Assembly: GCA_036244855.1 (NCBI GenBank) | Contig: BQKZ01004166.1 | Span: 6,507-18,014 of the forward strand | Length of the DNA stretch: 11,508 bases | Direction of reading: 5' to 3' | Source of the DNA: Temnopleurus reevesii | Lineage: Eukaryota; Echinodermata; Echinoidea; Temnopleuroida; Temnopleuridae | Shown here: piece after piece, positions 1-7,640 of the stretch | Layout: the number at the start of each line of letters is the position of its first letter | How positions within the stretch are numbered: position 1 is the stretch's first letter | Translations under genes and position numbers: made by a program | The notes under the pieces: generated by a model | The model's database searches: none | Seen by the model: only the letters and a program-made list of their open reading frames with translations | Told to the model about the DNA's origin: nothing

Positions 1-11
1 GGGGGGGGGGG
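1..11. repeat. Poly-G run at window edge
   Basis: The first eleven bases are all G. The run may continue upstream of the window. Similar G runs occur at 4023-4037 and 9292-9308, so this looks like a common low-complexity feature of this DNA; an artefact at a sequence edge cannot be excluded. Confidence 0.9.
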
Positions 12-148
12 TTGAAATGGTAGCCCTCCCATGTGGTCTATTAATGGAGCAGTGATTAATATAATGTGAATAATTGTGAATAAAAGCATACAACAATAAC
101 CATACTTTAATCCATTCACTTGCAATGAAAGCTGTGAGTAGACCGGTT

Positions 149-150
<2 letters not shown>

Positions 151-183
<33 letters not shown>
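151..183. repeat. (CTA)11 microsatellite
   Basis: Eleven uninterrupted CTA units are followed by AATAATGA. The array abuts the 3' (tail) end of the minus-strand SINE at 188-468. The other complete SINE of this family ends in an ATT-rich tail, so the array probably arose by expansion of the SINE tail (TAG/TTA-type units on the minus strand). Confidence 0.95.
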
Positions 184-187
184 ATAA

Positions 188-468
188 TGATAGATGCAAT
201 TTATATAGTGCACATGTCCACTCTCATTGCTGAGTGCTCAAGGCGCTTTACATTAATTATCCTGGCTTTAGCCCGGCAGCCACCAGGGCACTTGGCATTT
301 TAAGGAATAAATATTCCTGCCAGGTTCCCATTCACCTCACCTGGGTTGAGTGCAGTAAAGTGTGGATAAATTTCTTGCTGAAGGAAATTGACGCCATGGG
401 TGGGATTCAAACTTACGACCCTCTGGTTGAAAGGTGAGATTCATGACCACTACACCACGGCTCCTCCA
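188..468 (-). mobile_element. tRNA-derived SINE, family A, copy 1
   Basis: A short interspersed element transcribed by RNA polymerase III and mobilised by a partner LINE. On the minus strand a tRNA-like head carries an A box, TGGTGTAGTGG (complement of 447-457), and a B box, AGTTTGAATCC (complement of 403-413). The body follows, then a 3' end reading toward GCACTATATAAATTGCATC and a trinucleotide tail. It aligns along its full length with the plus-strand copy at 4570-4856 and with the shorter copy at 8250-8430. The head resembles a tRNA-Glu (anticodon-loop-like CTTTCAA in copy 2), but only weakly. The family type is known from sea urchins; I cannot confirm the formal family name. The open frame at 234-437 lies entirely within the SINE on the opposite strand and is not a gene. 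Confidence 0.88.
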
Positions 469-477
469 CATACTAAT

Positions 478-660
478 AGATTCAAATTTATACACGCAGT
501 AATGTGGTATCTGTAAGACCGGTTTACAATTTTACTGCAATACTTTGAATCCAGTTTGCATACATTACCTGTTGCTAAGTCGTGCAAGCCTCGGGCAAGC
601 TTTTGGGTCTTTGAGAACAACCTTATGCGTACAATTTGCATATTAGTAAGCTCGCCTATT
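478..660 (+). repeat. Dispersed repeat R1, copy a
   Basis: An unnamed moderately diverged repeat found three times in the window: here, inverted at 738-908, and again in plus orientation at 7432-7640. Shared blocks in order are ATTCAAATTTAT near the start, CAATACTTTGAATCCAGTTT in the middle, then GTTGCTA, GGCAAGC, GAACAACCTT and AATTTGCAT...TTAGTAA...GCCTATT at the end. It starts about ten bases after the 5' end of the neighbouring SINE. No terminal repeats or transposase motifs are visible. It may be a fragment of a larger transposon. Confidence 0.75.
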
Positions 661-737
661 CACATGAAAATGAACATTCTAGAATAGGTAGCATCTTCAG
701 TTTTCAGAATAATGTATTTCTGTGAATTATACAAATA

Positions 738-908
738 TGGGGTTTATATGCAAGTTTTATGTGTTCTTTATACACAAAAGTTGTTCGTGAAAACCTGAAA
801 GTTTGCCTAACATAGTAATAATTAATGCAAACTGGATTCCAAGTATTGTATTTTTATTGTTATCATTTGGTTCATTTAATAGTGCGTATTAACTGCATCA
901 ATTTGAAT
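738..908 (-). repeat. Dispersed repeat R1, copy b (inverted)
   Basis: The reverse complement of this stretch aligns with R1 copies a and c. It starts ATTCAAATTGATGCAG, contains CAATACTTGGAATCCAGTTT almost exactly as in copy c, then CTATGTTAGGCAAACTTTCAGG, and ends near AAACTTGCATATAAA. Together with copy a it forms a head-to-head inverted pair separated by about 77 bases. The pair may be the two arms of one larger element or two independent insertions. Confidence 0.72.
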
Positions 909-946
909 GATGCAACAGCTGAACAAAAGTGAAAGCGGACTTAATA

Positions 947-1076
947 GAGGGTGTTGAATTGTTCATTCGCGCACTGTGTGCACATTTAACAAGACGCGCA
1001 ACAAACAATGATTTTGATTGGCACGTTCCGATCAACTGCAGCTTGCAATCAATTGCAACTTTTGAACAACACTCCC
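947..1076 (-). mobile_element. MITE-1, copy 1 (internally deleted)
   Basis: A non-autonomous hairpin-type DNA element. Its ends are inverted (GAGGGTGTTG at the left, CAACACTCCC at the right). The interior aligns base for base with the reverse complement of the complete copy at 4271-4444, for example TTCATTCGCGCAC, CATTTAACAAGA, AACAATGAT and CCGATCAACTGCA. About 45 bases next to the left end, present in the complete copy, are missing here. A TA lies next to both ends (TTAATA before, TTACAA after), which would fit a mariner-like TA target, but this is weak. Confidence 0.82.
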
Positions 1077-1710
1077 TTACAACATTTACTTGTGATGAAA
1101 GCCTTTAAAGGTAGAATACTTCTTTTGCAGCCTAAAATTTAACTTTCCAAGATTGCTGTGTTATGTTGAAAGGTACTAAATGTTAGAACTTATCACCAAT
1201 CAATTAAGCATAAAGATTGGTCATGATAGGCGCATTTATAGTTATTCCAATAATAATTCTTTTATTCGGGCCTCGAATTAACGGACCGTGCATTCAAAAT
1301 TCAAAACGGCCGTTGACCAATAGCGCAGGTGTCTCTCTCAGTGCGTATTCCGCATGATGTGGCAGTGTATTGAAGTGCGCACTGTATATGCTCTTACAAT
1401 GTTTTTTTTGTGTGTGTGTGGTACCGTAATACGCTAGGAGTATCGCGATACCGTTGGTGTCAAGATGAATTATGATAGAATAGATTGTTATTAGAATTAA
1501 ATATTCAGGACTACATTCGACCAAACTACTTAATAGAGGTTATTATTTTGGCATATCTGAGGTACACAACAAGTTGTAAGCATAACCGTAATGTCTGCAA
1601 ATGTAGTTTCTACCTTTAAATGAAAATGCACTTTATGCATATTCTGGAATGGTAATTGGCATCTTTGTGATGAATGAGTGAGCCGTCATATTATGTTGCC
1701 TTTCACCTTG
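1077..1710. other. No gene seen; AT-rich sequence with small palindrome
   Basis: No coding or RNA gene could be supported. The stretch holds a short T8/TG run (1402-1420) and an imperfect palindrome at 1420-1452 beginning GGTACCGTAATACG and ending ATCGCGATACC. The sequence near 1100 (CTTTAAAGGTAGAA) reappears in inverse near 1605 (TTCTACCTTTAAA), suggesting worn inverted repeats of an old element. The 76-codon minus-strand frame at 1294-1524 has no recognisable motif and is not called. Confidence 0.6.
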
Positions 1711-1727
1711 AGGTCAAAGAGAGGTCA
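1711..1727 (+). promoter_or_regulatory. DR5-like pair of AGGTCA half-sites
   Basis: Two exact AGGTCA hexamers (1711-1716 and 1722-1727) are in direct orientation with a five-base spacer, AAGAG. This is the textbook arrangement of a retinoic-acid-type nuclear-receptor response element. The arrangement is visible in the sequence; function is unproven and no promoter or gene is recognised nearby. Confidence 0.35.
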
Positions 1728-2640
1728 ATGCCAAACTTGTTTATTCCTCTCTCTCTTTCTCTGTTTTATTAGTATTTTCCTTCAGACCCTAAAATACATA
1801 AAAGTACATATATCAGAAGAAGAGTCTAACCCAAAGTGATATTTTTAAGCAGGAGCAGAACAAATATTTTGGGCAGAACAAAAAAGTTTGCAGAAGATTG
1901 GACAAGTATAACAAAGTTATGAATTTTAAAAGATTTGAAAAAATGGGCAAATAAGTAAAAATTTTGGGACATGTTGCTAATTTGATGTCATTAGTGCACT
2001 ACTAACCATCACTTTGGTTTAAATTATGTTGCAAAATTCATAATTTCTACAGAAAGATACAAAGATTGTGTTAACCCTCCATTGAGCACAAAATTTCTTA
2101 AGGTTGTGAAATTTTTCCCAACCAACATTTTAACAAAGCTCAGATTTACATGATTTTATTCTATATGATTCTGAGTCCCCCAAAGTAGATCAAGGAGATT
2201 ATTTCTCAGAAAACTTTTTCTAATTTCACCTACACTATCAACTATATTCCATGACATTTGCTCAGTGAAAATCGCTCTTTTGGATTATCTACACAGTAAG
2301 TCAAATTTCAAACGTACACTCAAACCTAGCCCTAACCCTCATCATCTCATCAATTTGAAGCATTAACTTTAACAGAACTCTAATCCTAGCTCTACGTCTC
2401 ACGAATAATTAGAAGTGTACATTTGTCGCCAGAGCAATTGTCGCGACAACTGTCAACTACTATTGAATTCTAAAATGCTGGTAGTTATAGTCATGACCTT
2501 TTCTCATTATCTTTGTTTGATGAAATAATAGGAAATGTGCAAAGTACTTTCACGTTTGGCATACTGCGGAATGTATCTTTTTATTTGTTATTTTATTAGA
2601 TTCCATTATCTTGGATCTACAAATATGTGCAGGCACATAC
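1728..2640. other. No gene seen; AT-rich spacer
   Basis: AT-rich sequence without supportable genes. At 2310-2450 there is a stretch with CCTAGCCCTAACCCTC followed by GTCGCCAGAGCAATTGTCGC and the perfect 12-bp palindrome TTGTCGCGACAA (2438-2449). Its phrase-like character suggests a degraded transposon, but no second copy is in the window, so it is left unassigned. Confidence 0.5.
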
Positions 2641-2651
2641 ATACTAGAACA

Positions 2652-2671
2652 GGGTGGGGTTGGGGGAGGGG
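2652..2671 (+). other. Canonical G-quadruplex motif
   Basis: GGGTGGGGTTGGGGGAGGGG has four runs of at least three G separated by loops of one or two bases, the standard pattern for an intramolecular G-quadruplex. A weaker G-rich run with only three G tracts lies at 2785-2799. No associated gene is visible. Confidence 0.7.
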
Positions 2672-2892
2672 TTAGGATGAGGGCTACAATTTTACCTTAT
2701 TTTCTGACAAGCAGAAAGAGGGTTTTCTTAATATTTGTCACCACTTTTGTCTTCATATTTTTTTCATGTTAAAAAATTAATCTAGGGGGGAGGGTGGGGA
2801 AATTCCTCCAACGGGCCAGCCGTCTCGTCCCATGCTTACATGTACGTTTCCAATTTGTAAATATCATTTGGGAAGCCATAGACAGGGTTACA

Positions 2893-2982
2893 TTTTTATG
2901 CAGGGCCCCCTGGAAGAACGGCTTTCAGCAGAAAGTGGTTACTCTGGGTAAATAAGAGATATTATTTTTTATTATTACTATG
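2893..2982 (+). mobile_element. SINE family B, isolated 3' tail
   Basis: This stretch aligns with the last 80 or so bases of the complete SINE B at 5108-5351. Shared blocks are TTATGCAGGGCCC, CTGGAAGAACGGCT, GGTAAATAAGA and an ATT-rich tail ending TATGTATT. The tRNA-like head is absent. It is either a 5'-truncated SINE, as produced by incomplete target-primed reverse transcription, or the 3' end of the partner LINE that lends its tail to the SINE. Confidence 0.8.
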
Positions 2983-3858
2983 TATTCTCCACAACTAAGG
3001 GTCATTTTTCTGAAGACACAATAGCCTTTTACATACTGCAGTAGCGAATATTTTCGCCTATCTTCATGTTTTGGGACCAGTTTGAAATATTAGCGTGTTT
3101 TCATAGATTTTATGCATATGAATGTGCATCAAACTCAACGGAAATTTTCCCACTGCTCAGACTGTGAACTTCGCGAAACTAAAGACATCACACAGATTTT
3201 AACTACTGTATACAGTAAATGAATGGAGAGTGTGACAAAGTGACTGAGAACGGACGAAGCATTATTCAAGAAGGCTGAAATTTCTTTTATGACCTCTTGA
3301 CCCTCCGCATAAATAAGAAACTTGATCTTCTAATTGAGCTCTCCTTGGTCAGTGCATGCAACTGGGAGTTATATGACCTCTGAGGAGGTGACCTCCTTTT
3401 AACCAGACCCAGACTGGACAATAACGAGGTAGTCTTTGATTTTAGACCTTACTTTGGCATTCACTCTGTAAATCCATTCAGGATGGGAAGTATGGTACAG
3501 CCAATTCAATCACTGTTGCGTCCTCAAATTAGCAATAATAGAATTTTCGAGTGCCTTATTAGAGCTTTTCAATTATATTCCTGAAAGATTCAATTTTTAT
3601 TAGCTGAACACATTTTTTAAATCGTAGGTTGTTGGGGGGTTTGGTTTTAAGTATACTACACACTAGCAAATATTTTTGTCTGTGCCTGGGGTATCCTGTA
3701 TAAACCAACCAATATTTTGTTGAACCAAGCAGAGGAAAGAAATTAATCATGTTGAAGTATGTTCAGTGTTTACAGTAGTTTCATATCTTATAGAGATCAT
3801 GTAGGAGAGAATCATGCTTGGACAGTTGGATTCATATTAATGTGGAACCAGTAAAGGC
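2983..3858. other. No gene seen; unassigned sequence
   Basis: No coding sequence, RNA gene or repeat with a second copy in the window was recognised, apart from the half-site group at 3290-3397 described separately. The minus-strand frame at 3559-3750 (63 codons) is AT-driven and shows no protein-like motif. Confidence 0.55.
3290..3397. promoter_or_regulatory. Cluster of TGACC-type half-sites
   Basis: TGACCT (3290-3295) and TGACCC (3298-3303) form a two-base-spaced direct repeat on the minus strand (DR2: GGGTCA AG AGGTCA). Two more TGACCT hexamers occur at 3374-3379 and 3389-3394; the latter lies in the odd palindrome AGGAGGTGACCTCCT (3383-3397). Four half-sites in 105 bases is suggestive of nuclear-receptor binding, but the grouping could also be an accident of repeat ancestry. 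No adjacent promoter is recognised. Confidence 0.25.
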
Positions 3859-3861
3859 TTA

Positions 3862-3990
3862 GGGAAAGTTGTTCTCAATTGCAAATTGCAGTTAATCGAC
3901 ACGCGCCGTTTTAGTTGCGGTTTCATGCACGTGCGCAAAAATATGCAACTGATTTGCAGTTGATTTGCAATCGGTTACAGCTTTTGTGTC
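3862..3990 (+). mobile_element. MITE-1, copy 2 (degraded)
   Basis: A diverged relative of the complete element at 4271-4444, in the same orientation. Corresponding blocks are GTTGTTCTCAATTGCAA, TTGCAGTTAATCGACACGCG, CACGTGCGC and GCAACTGATTTGCAGTTGAT followed by TTGCAATCGG. The central part is shortened and the right terminal repeat is worn to CTTTTGTGTC. Boundaries are approximate. Confidence 0.65.
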
Positions 3991-4022
3991 CAGATGATAG
4001 AGTGATCCAGATTGATTGGAGT

Positions 4023-4037
4023 GGGGGGGGGGGGGGG
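4023..4037. repeat. Poly-G run (G15)
   Basis: Fifteen consecutive G bases lie between the degraded and the complete MITE-1 copies, followed by AGTGGTGTATAA. Long enough to be length-unstable and to form G-rich structures. Confidence 0.95.
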
Positions 4038-4270
4038 AGTGGTGTATAATTTAGGTCACACTGTTCATTTACCACATACATGTACCATGAAATCAAAGAG
4101 TCAATGGCTCAACAAGCAAAATAATAAAACAGGGTTTTCATTAAAAAAAAATGTAAATAAATAATTTGTTTGGGGTAAAATGAAGGGGGCTACTGCCTAA
4201 ATGGCTCCTATCAATATCACATACCTACAGCAAGTTATGGCATGCTCGGGGCCCTGGATTTATTCAACTT

Positions 4271-4444
4271 GGGGGTGTTGCTCAAAAGTTGCAATTGATC
4301 GCAAGTTGCAGTTGATCGGAATGCGCCAACAATATCATTGTTTTATGCGCATCTTGTTAAATGCGCATACCGTGCGCGAATGAAAATGCGCGTTACAATT
4401 TGCAAAGTTGCAGTTGATTTGCAGTCGATTTTGAGCAACACCCC
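4271..4444 (+). mobile_element. MITE-1, copy 3 (complete)
   Basis: A 174-bp palindromic element. The left end reads GGGGTGTTGCTCAAAA and the right end is its exact inverse (TTTTGAGCAACACCCC). Inside the left end are two tandem copies of GTTGCARTTGATCG; the right end carries the related TTGCAGTTGATTTGCAGTCG. The centre is rich in TGCGC words. No coding capacity, so it must rely on a transposase supplied in trans. The copy at 947-1076 is the same element inverted and deleted. The 60-codon open frame at 4201-4383 runs through the left half of this element and is not a gene. The transposon superfamily cannot be assigned; the target duplication is unclear here. Confidence 0.88.
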
Positions 4445-4569
4445 ATTAGTATGATCAGTGACAAACTAAAGTAAAAGGAAAAATCGTTGAAAATTCTGAT
4501 AATGGTAAATTCGGAAAGTAATTTTTAATCAGCCTTGTATTTCCACAATTTCTAGTGAACATCTATATG

Positions 4570-4856
4570 TGGAGGCGCCGTAGTGTAGTGGTTCCGACTC
4601 TCGCCTTTCAACCAGAGGTTTGAATCCCAACAATGGCGTTAATTTCCTTCAGCAAGAATTTCATCCGCATTGTGCAGCACTCAACCCATGTGAGGTGGAT
4701 GGGTACCTGGTAGGAATATCTATTCCTTGAAATGCCATGTGTGCTGGTGTACGCCGGGCTAAAGCCAGGATAATATTAATGCAAAGTGCTTTGAGCACTC
4801 TGCAGAGTAGATACGTGCGCTATATAAATTGCATCTATTATTATAATTATTATTAT
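4570..4856 (+). mobile_element. tRNA-derived SINE, family A, copy 2 (complete)
   Basis: The best-preserved member of family A. Internal polymerase III promoter: A box TAGTGTAGTGG (4581-4591) and B box GGTTTGAATCC (4617-4627), spaced as in a tRNA gene. A roughly 150-bp tRNA-unrelated body follows, then the 3' part with GCGCTATATAAATTGCATC and an ATT-rich tail. The head is too degenerate for a tRNA cloverleaf, so this is not a tRNA gene. The GCGCTATATAAAT...ATT tail is of a type often shared with L2/CR1-like LINEs in aquatic animals, which would be the likely mobilising partner (inference). Confidence 0.9.
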
Positions 4857-5021
4857 GTAAAACAACAAGAACTGATAATGCTTGATGGCTGATTGTAATC
4901 AATTACTCATTTTCTTTTATTTCATGTTGCATCTGATGACCCTTTTGGGGCTCTTATTATTGATGTTCATCCAAACAGGTAAGAATATTGTTCAGTTATA
5001 AATATCATTGAATGGCAAAAA

Positions 5022-5106
5022 AATAATAATAATAATAATAATAATAATTACATTACATTACATTATTTTTTACAATATTTGTACAATATTATTATTATTA
5101 TTATTA
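5022..5106. repeat. AAT/ATT microsatellite pair
   Basis: (AAT)9 at 5022-5048 is followed by repeated ATTAC units to about 5063 and then by (ATT)6 at 5088-5106. The two trinucleotide arrays are complementary, so the block can fold into a hairpin. It lies directly before the SINE B head, whose own tail is also ATT-rich. Confidence 0.9.
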
Positions 5107-5107
5107 A

Positions 5108-5351
5108 CCGGTCATGTGTGGCTCAGTGGTAGAGCGTCTGCCCCATGAATGGAAGGTCGTCGGTTCGATCCCCGGCCGAGTCATACCAAAGACCTATAAA
5201 AGTGGGACCATCTGCCTTCTTGCCAGATGCTCGGCATTTAAGAAAGGAGAAGGGTAATAATAACTTTATGTTATGCAGGGCCCACTGGAAGAACAGCTAA
5301 CTTACAGCTAAATGTGGCTTCCCTGGATAAATAAGACATTATTATTATTAT
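5108..5351 (+). mobile_element. tRNA-derived SINE, family B (complete)
   Basis: A second, unrelated tRNA-headed SINE. A box TGGCTCAGTGG (5119-5129) sits in a good D-arm (GCTC-loop-GAGC), and B box GGTTCGATCCC (5162-5172) in a T-arm-like stem. The acceptor stem does not pair, so it is a tRNA relic rather than a gene. The body includes CCTATAAAAGTGGGACCATC, then the 3' module GCAGGGCCCACTGGAAGAAC...GGATAAATAAGACATTATTATT. The 3' module recurs alone at 2893-2982. Both flanks are ATT repeats, hiding any target-site duplication. Confidence 0.88.
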
Positions 5352-5369
5352 GTATTTGTTTATTATTAT

Positions 5370-5402
5370 TATTACCAGCATATTACCAGCATATTACCAG
5401 CA
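5370..5402 (+). repeat. 11-bp tandem repeat, three units
   Basis: Three exact copies of TATTACCAGCA follow the ATT tail of the SINE B. The unit starts with the tail trinucleotide, suggesting growth from the SINE tail boundary. The 116-codon open frame at 5312-5662 passes through the SINE tail and this repeat; its hydrophobic translation is a product of that composition. Confidence 0.95.
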
Positions 5403-6039
5403 TAATACCTACCTACCAGTATAAAGCTTGTATCTCAATCAGTTCCTTTATTCGTCCCTCCTTGCCCTTCACATCCTGTTCTTTCTTTCTCTCAACCCCC
5501 TCGTTTAGCTTTTTCTATATACTTGTGTGTTCACTTCATTTCCTTGTCATTTTGCTTATGATTAAGATTCTGCTAGGATTTTTTTACTTCAGTTGGAAAA
5601 ACATCAGGAAACATAGGAAAATTAGATTTTGCAAAGGTATCACTAGACTGCATATATTGTGATAGATATTTTAAGATTCAGGCATTATTTTTAGCTGCTA
5701 AAATCATAAATATGTCAATTTTGCCAAACCTCATCAGGGCACTAGAAACCTTCTTGCCTCAATACCTGGGGCAACAAAATTAAGCCATAAATTGGCACTT
5801 GCACAACTGTACAAAAATTATGTAAAAAAACTGTACATTCATGACTGTCAATAAATTCTATTAGAGTAGGCCCTATCCAGATACCAGATTCAACATCTGA
5901 CCAACTTCGATAACCTTTTCCAAATGAAATGATACGAATGTGTGTGCAGAGCTTTGTTTTTATCCTTGATTATGTATGGGCAATAGAAATTGGTGTTTGA
6001 GCAAGTGATTTGAAAATCCACTAGCCCAACAAGACACAT
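5403..6039. other. No gene seen; unassigned sequence
   Basis: Pyrimidine-rich for the first 150 bases, then AT-rich. No supportable gene, RNA or repeat with another copy in the window. Confidence 0.55.
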
Positions 6040-6040
6040 A

Positions 6041-6349
6041 TGGGCCCGTATTCCGATAGCGAGGTCTAAGTTAACCTTGGTCTAAATCTTTGGTTTAGGT
6101 ATGGGTAGCCAAAAGTGCCAAAACTTTATTTACAATGTATAATTCTTAAGGTAACTGCTCTCTTTTCCCATGCTCTAATAATGTAGAAAACTATTTAAGT
6201 TTCTATTCCAAGTCTGTTTGTAATACTATGAGTGCCAATGGGCTGGTAAATTCAACATAGACTGATATAGATTCAAGCCTCTTTTGGCTTCCCATACTTA
6301 AACCATATATTTAAACTACAGTTTAAACCTGACATCAGAATATGGACCA
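6041..6349. mobile_element. MITE-2, long terminal inverted repeats
   Basis: Inverted ends of about 75 bases (6041-6115 and 6280-6349) bracket a roughly 165-bp centre. The left arm reads TGGGCCCGTATTCCGATAGC, AGGTCTAAGTTAACC, TTTGGTTTAGGTATGGGTAG, CCAAAAG; the inverse of the right arm reads TGGTCCATATTCTGATGTC, AGGTTTAAACTG, ATGGTTTAAGTATGGGAAG, CCAAAAG. Arm identity is moderate, so the insertion is old. No coding capacity. I believe similar GGGCCCGTATTCTGA-type elements are common in echinoderm genomes, but this is from memory only. A clear target duplication was not found. Confidence 0.82.
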
Positions 6350-6751
6350 TGATGTGTAAAACTTTTATATCACCCTGCTCTTGAAATGACCCAGCTGCAA
6401 GGTTTTGATTCACATGGCAGTCTCAGTGGGTATGGAGAACTTAAATATCGCCCTCTATTGATCATTTTGATGAAAGCAATTTTCCTAAAAATGTCAATGA
6501 ATATTAGGTATATTTCAATTGTTCAATGAGAGATATGGTTAATGACCCTTGAATGCATTGTTTAACATTGTTTCCATCAAATTATCAACTGCCAGGTCCA
6601 AAATGCTATCTAAATGGTTTAGGGTGTAAACTAAGCTGTGAAAAAGTAGGCTTAAAAATCAGTTGTTAATACAAAAAAATGGCGAAAATTGAAAATGCGA
6701 CCTACATATGCACAATGTGCAGAAATAGTGTGTGCATATACACTTTATTAA

Positions 6752-6769
6752 TTTTTTTTTTTTTTTTTT
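6752..6769. repeat. Poly-T run (T18)
   Basis: Eighteen consecutive T bases. No SINE-like sequence precedes or follows it on either strand, so it is left as simple low complexity. Confidence 0.95.
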
Positions 6770-6984
6770 AAAGATATCTAGATAGTGCCTGTATAACTTC
6801 CTTCTTATTTGAATTCATTGTTTTTCATCAATCTGAATGTAATAACGGATTGATTTGATATTTTTTTGGAATAACAAAATCCTATTTTCTGACAATCTCT
6901 ATAATATATTGTACAAATATTATGAAATAATTCCCTTTAGAATAGATTAGAACTGCCTTTTTAAGGCTCTGTTTTGAACGTACA

Positions 6985-7132
6985 GGGCCCCGTAACATAA
7001 GGTTTGCGATTAATCGCTAATTTGATAGCGATTGATATCAAGCGCAAGTCTATGGCAAATCATATACAAAAGTTTTCAATCAAGAGCAACCTCAATTAGC
7101 AATTAATCGCAAACCTATATGTTATGGGGCCC
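6985..7132. mobile_element. MITE-3, hairpin element
   Basis: A 148-bp element with inverted ends of about 38 bases. Left: GGGCCCCGTAACATA, AGGTTTGCGATTAATCGCTA, ATTTGA. Inverse of right: GGGCCCCATAACATA, TAGGTTTGCGATTAATTGCTA, ATTGAG. Arms are more similar to each other than those of MITE-2, suggesting a younger insertion. No reading frame. The sequence is different from MITE-1 and MITE-2. No convincing target duplication in the flanks (TACA before, AGAT after). Confidence 0.88.
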
Positions 7133-7431
7133 AGATTGGCATATTTTTAGAATATGTTTTTTTTTTATGAACTACCTACATATTTCCAGTTGTAAACTGA
7201 TTAGATGGATTAAATGAGATATATTTTGGAAATAATTTCAATTTCACAACCAACAATTCTGCATTATCTTGAATTTTGTAAGCTTCATTTGAATGAAATT
7301 CTGGTTTTCATAATGACCAGAAAATGAATGGTCCCATTATTCCCACAATACCTGCATGAATGTTCAAAGCTATAAATGAATCACGTGTGCCAATATGAAA
7401 CCTATCCCTTGAATAGTCGGGTTTACTTATA
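7133..7431. other. No gene seen; AT-rich spacer
   Basis: Nothing could be assigned. A small hairpin CTGGTTTTCATAATGACCAG lies near 7302-7321. The 80-codon minus-strand frame at 7308-7550 runs from here into R1 copy c and is not called. Confidence 0.55.
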
Positions 7432-7640
7432 TATTCAAATTTATGTGCATTTAACGTAGTTACGCGGTATTCCATAGACCGATTAATAACAATAAGACTA
7501 CAATACTTGGAATCCAGTTTGTATACATTACTTGTTGCTATGTTGGGCAAGCCTCAGGCAAGCTTACAGGTTGTCAAGAACAACCTTTGTGTTAGAGGTA
7601 TACATAAAATTTGCATCTATTAGTAAATCTGCCTATTGTT
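7432..7640 (+). repeat. Dispersed repeat R1, copy c
   Basis: The best-preserved R1 copy. Blocks in order: ATATTCAAATTTATGTGCAT, AATAACAATAAGACTACAAT, ACTTGGAATCCAGTTTGTAT, ACATTACTTGTTGCTATGTT, GGGCAAGCCTCAGGCAAGC, CAAGAACAACCTTTGTGTT, AAATTTGCATCTATTAGTAA and GCCTATTG. It aligns throughout with copy a (478-660) and with the inverse of copy b (738-908). The ends of the family are not defined by only three copies. Confidence 0.78.

Noticed and set aside
450..641. Minus-strand frame sharing KLDSKYC with the frame at 7308-7550
   Set aside because: The shared peptide follows from nucleotide similarity of the R1 copies; both frames run on into unrelated flanks, and the third copy has stops.
2325..2340. 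Telomere-like CCCTAACCCT
   Set aside because: Only about one and a half units of the telomeric hexamer; more likely part of a dispersed repeat.
4570..4645. tRNA-Glu gene
   Set aside because: The A and B boxes and CTTTCAA loop recall tRNA-Glu, but the stems are broken and the same sequence occurs three times with a SINE body.
4899..4981. Candidate exon reading SDDPFGALIIDVHPN before CAG|GTAAGA
   Set aside because: The donor site at 4977 is good and the translation looks protein-like, but there is no AG acceptor between the in-frame stop at 4896 and the donor, and no ATG starts the frame.
5112..5185. tRNA gene
   Set aside because: D-arm and T-arm-like parts are present, but the acceptor stem does not pair and the sequence runs into a SINE body and tail.
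5312..5662. 116-codon open frame with a hydrophobic translation
   Set aside because: It starts in the 3' tail of SINE B, crosses the ATT array and the 11-bp repeat, and continues in pyrimidine-rich DNA. Leucine-, serine- and phenylalanine-rich translation is expected from T/C-rich sequence; no domain is visible.
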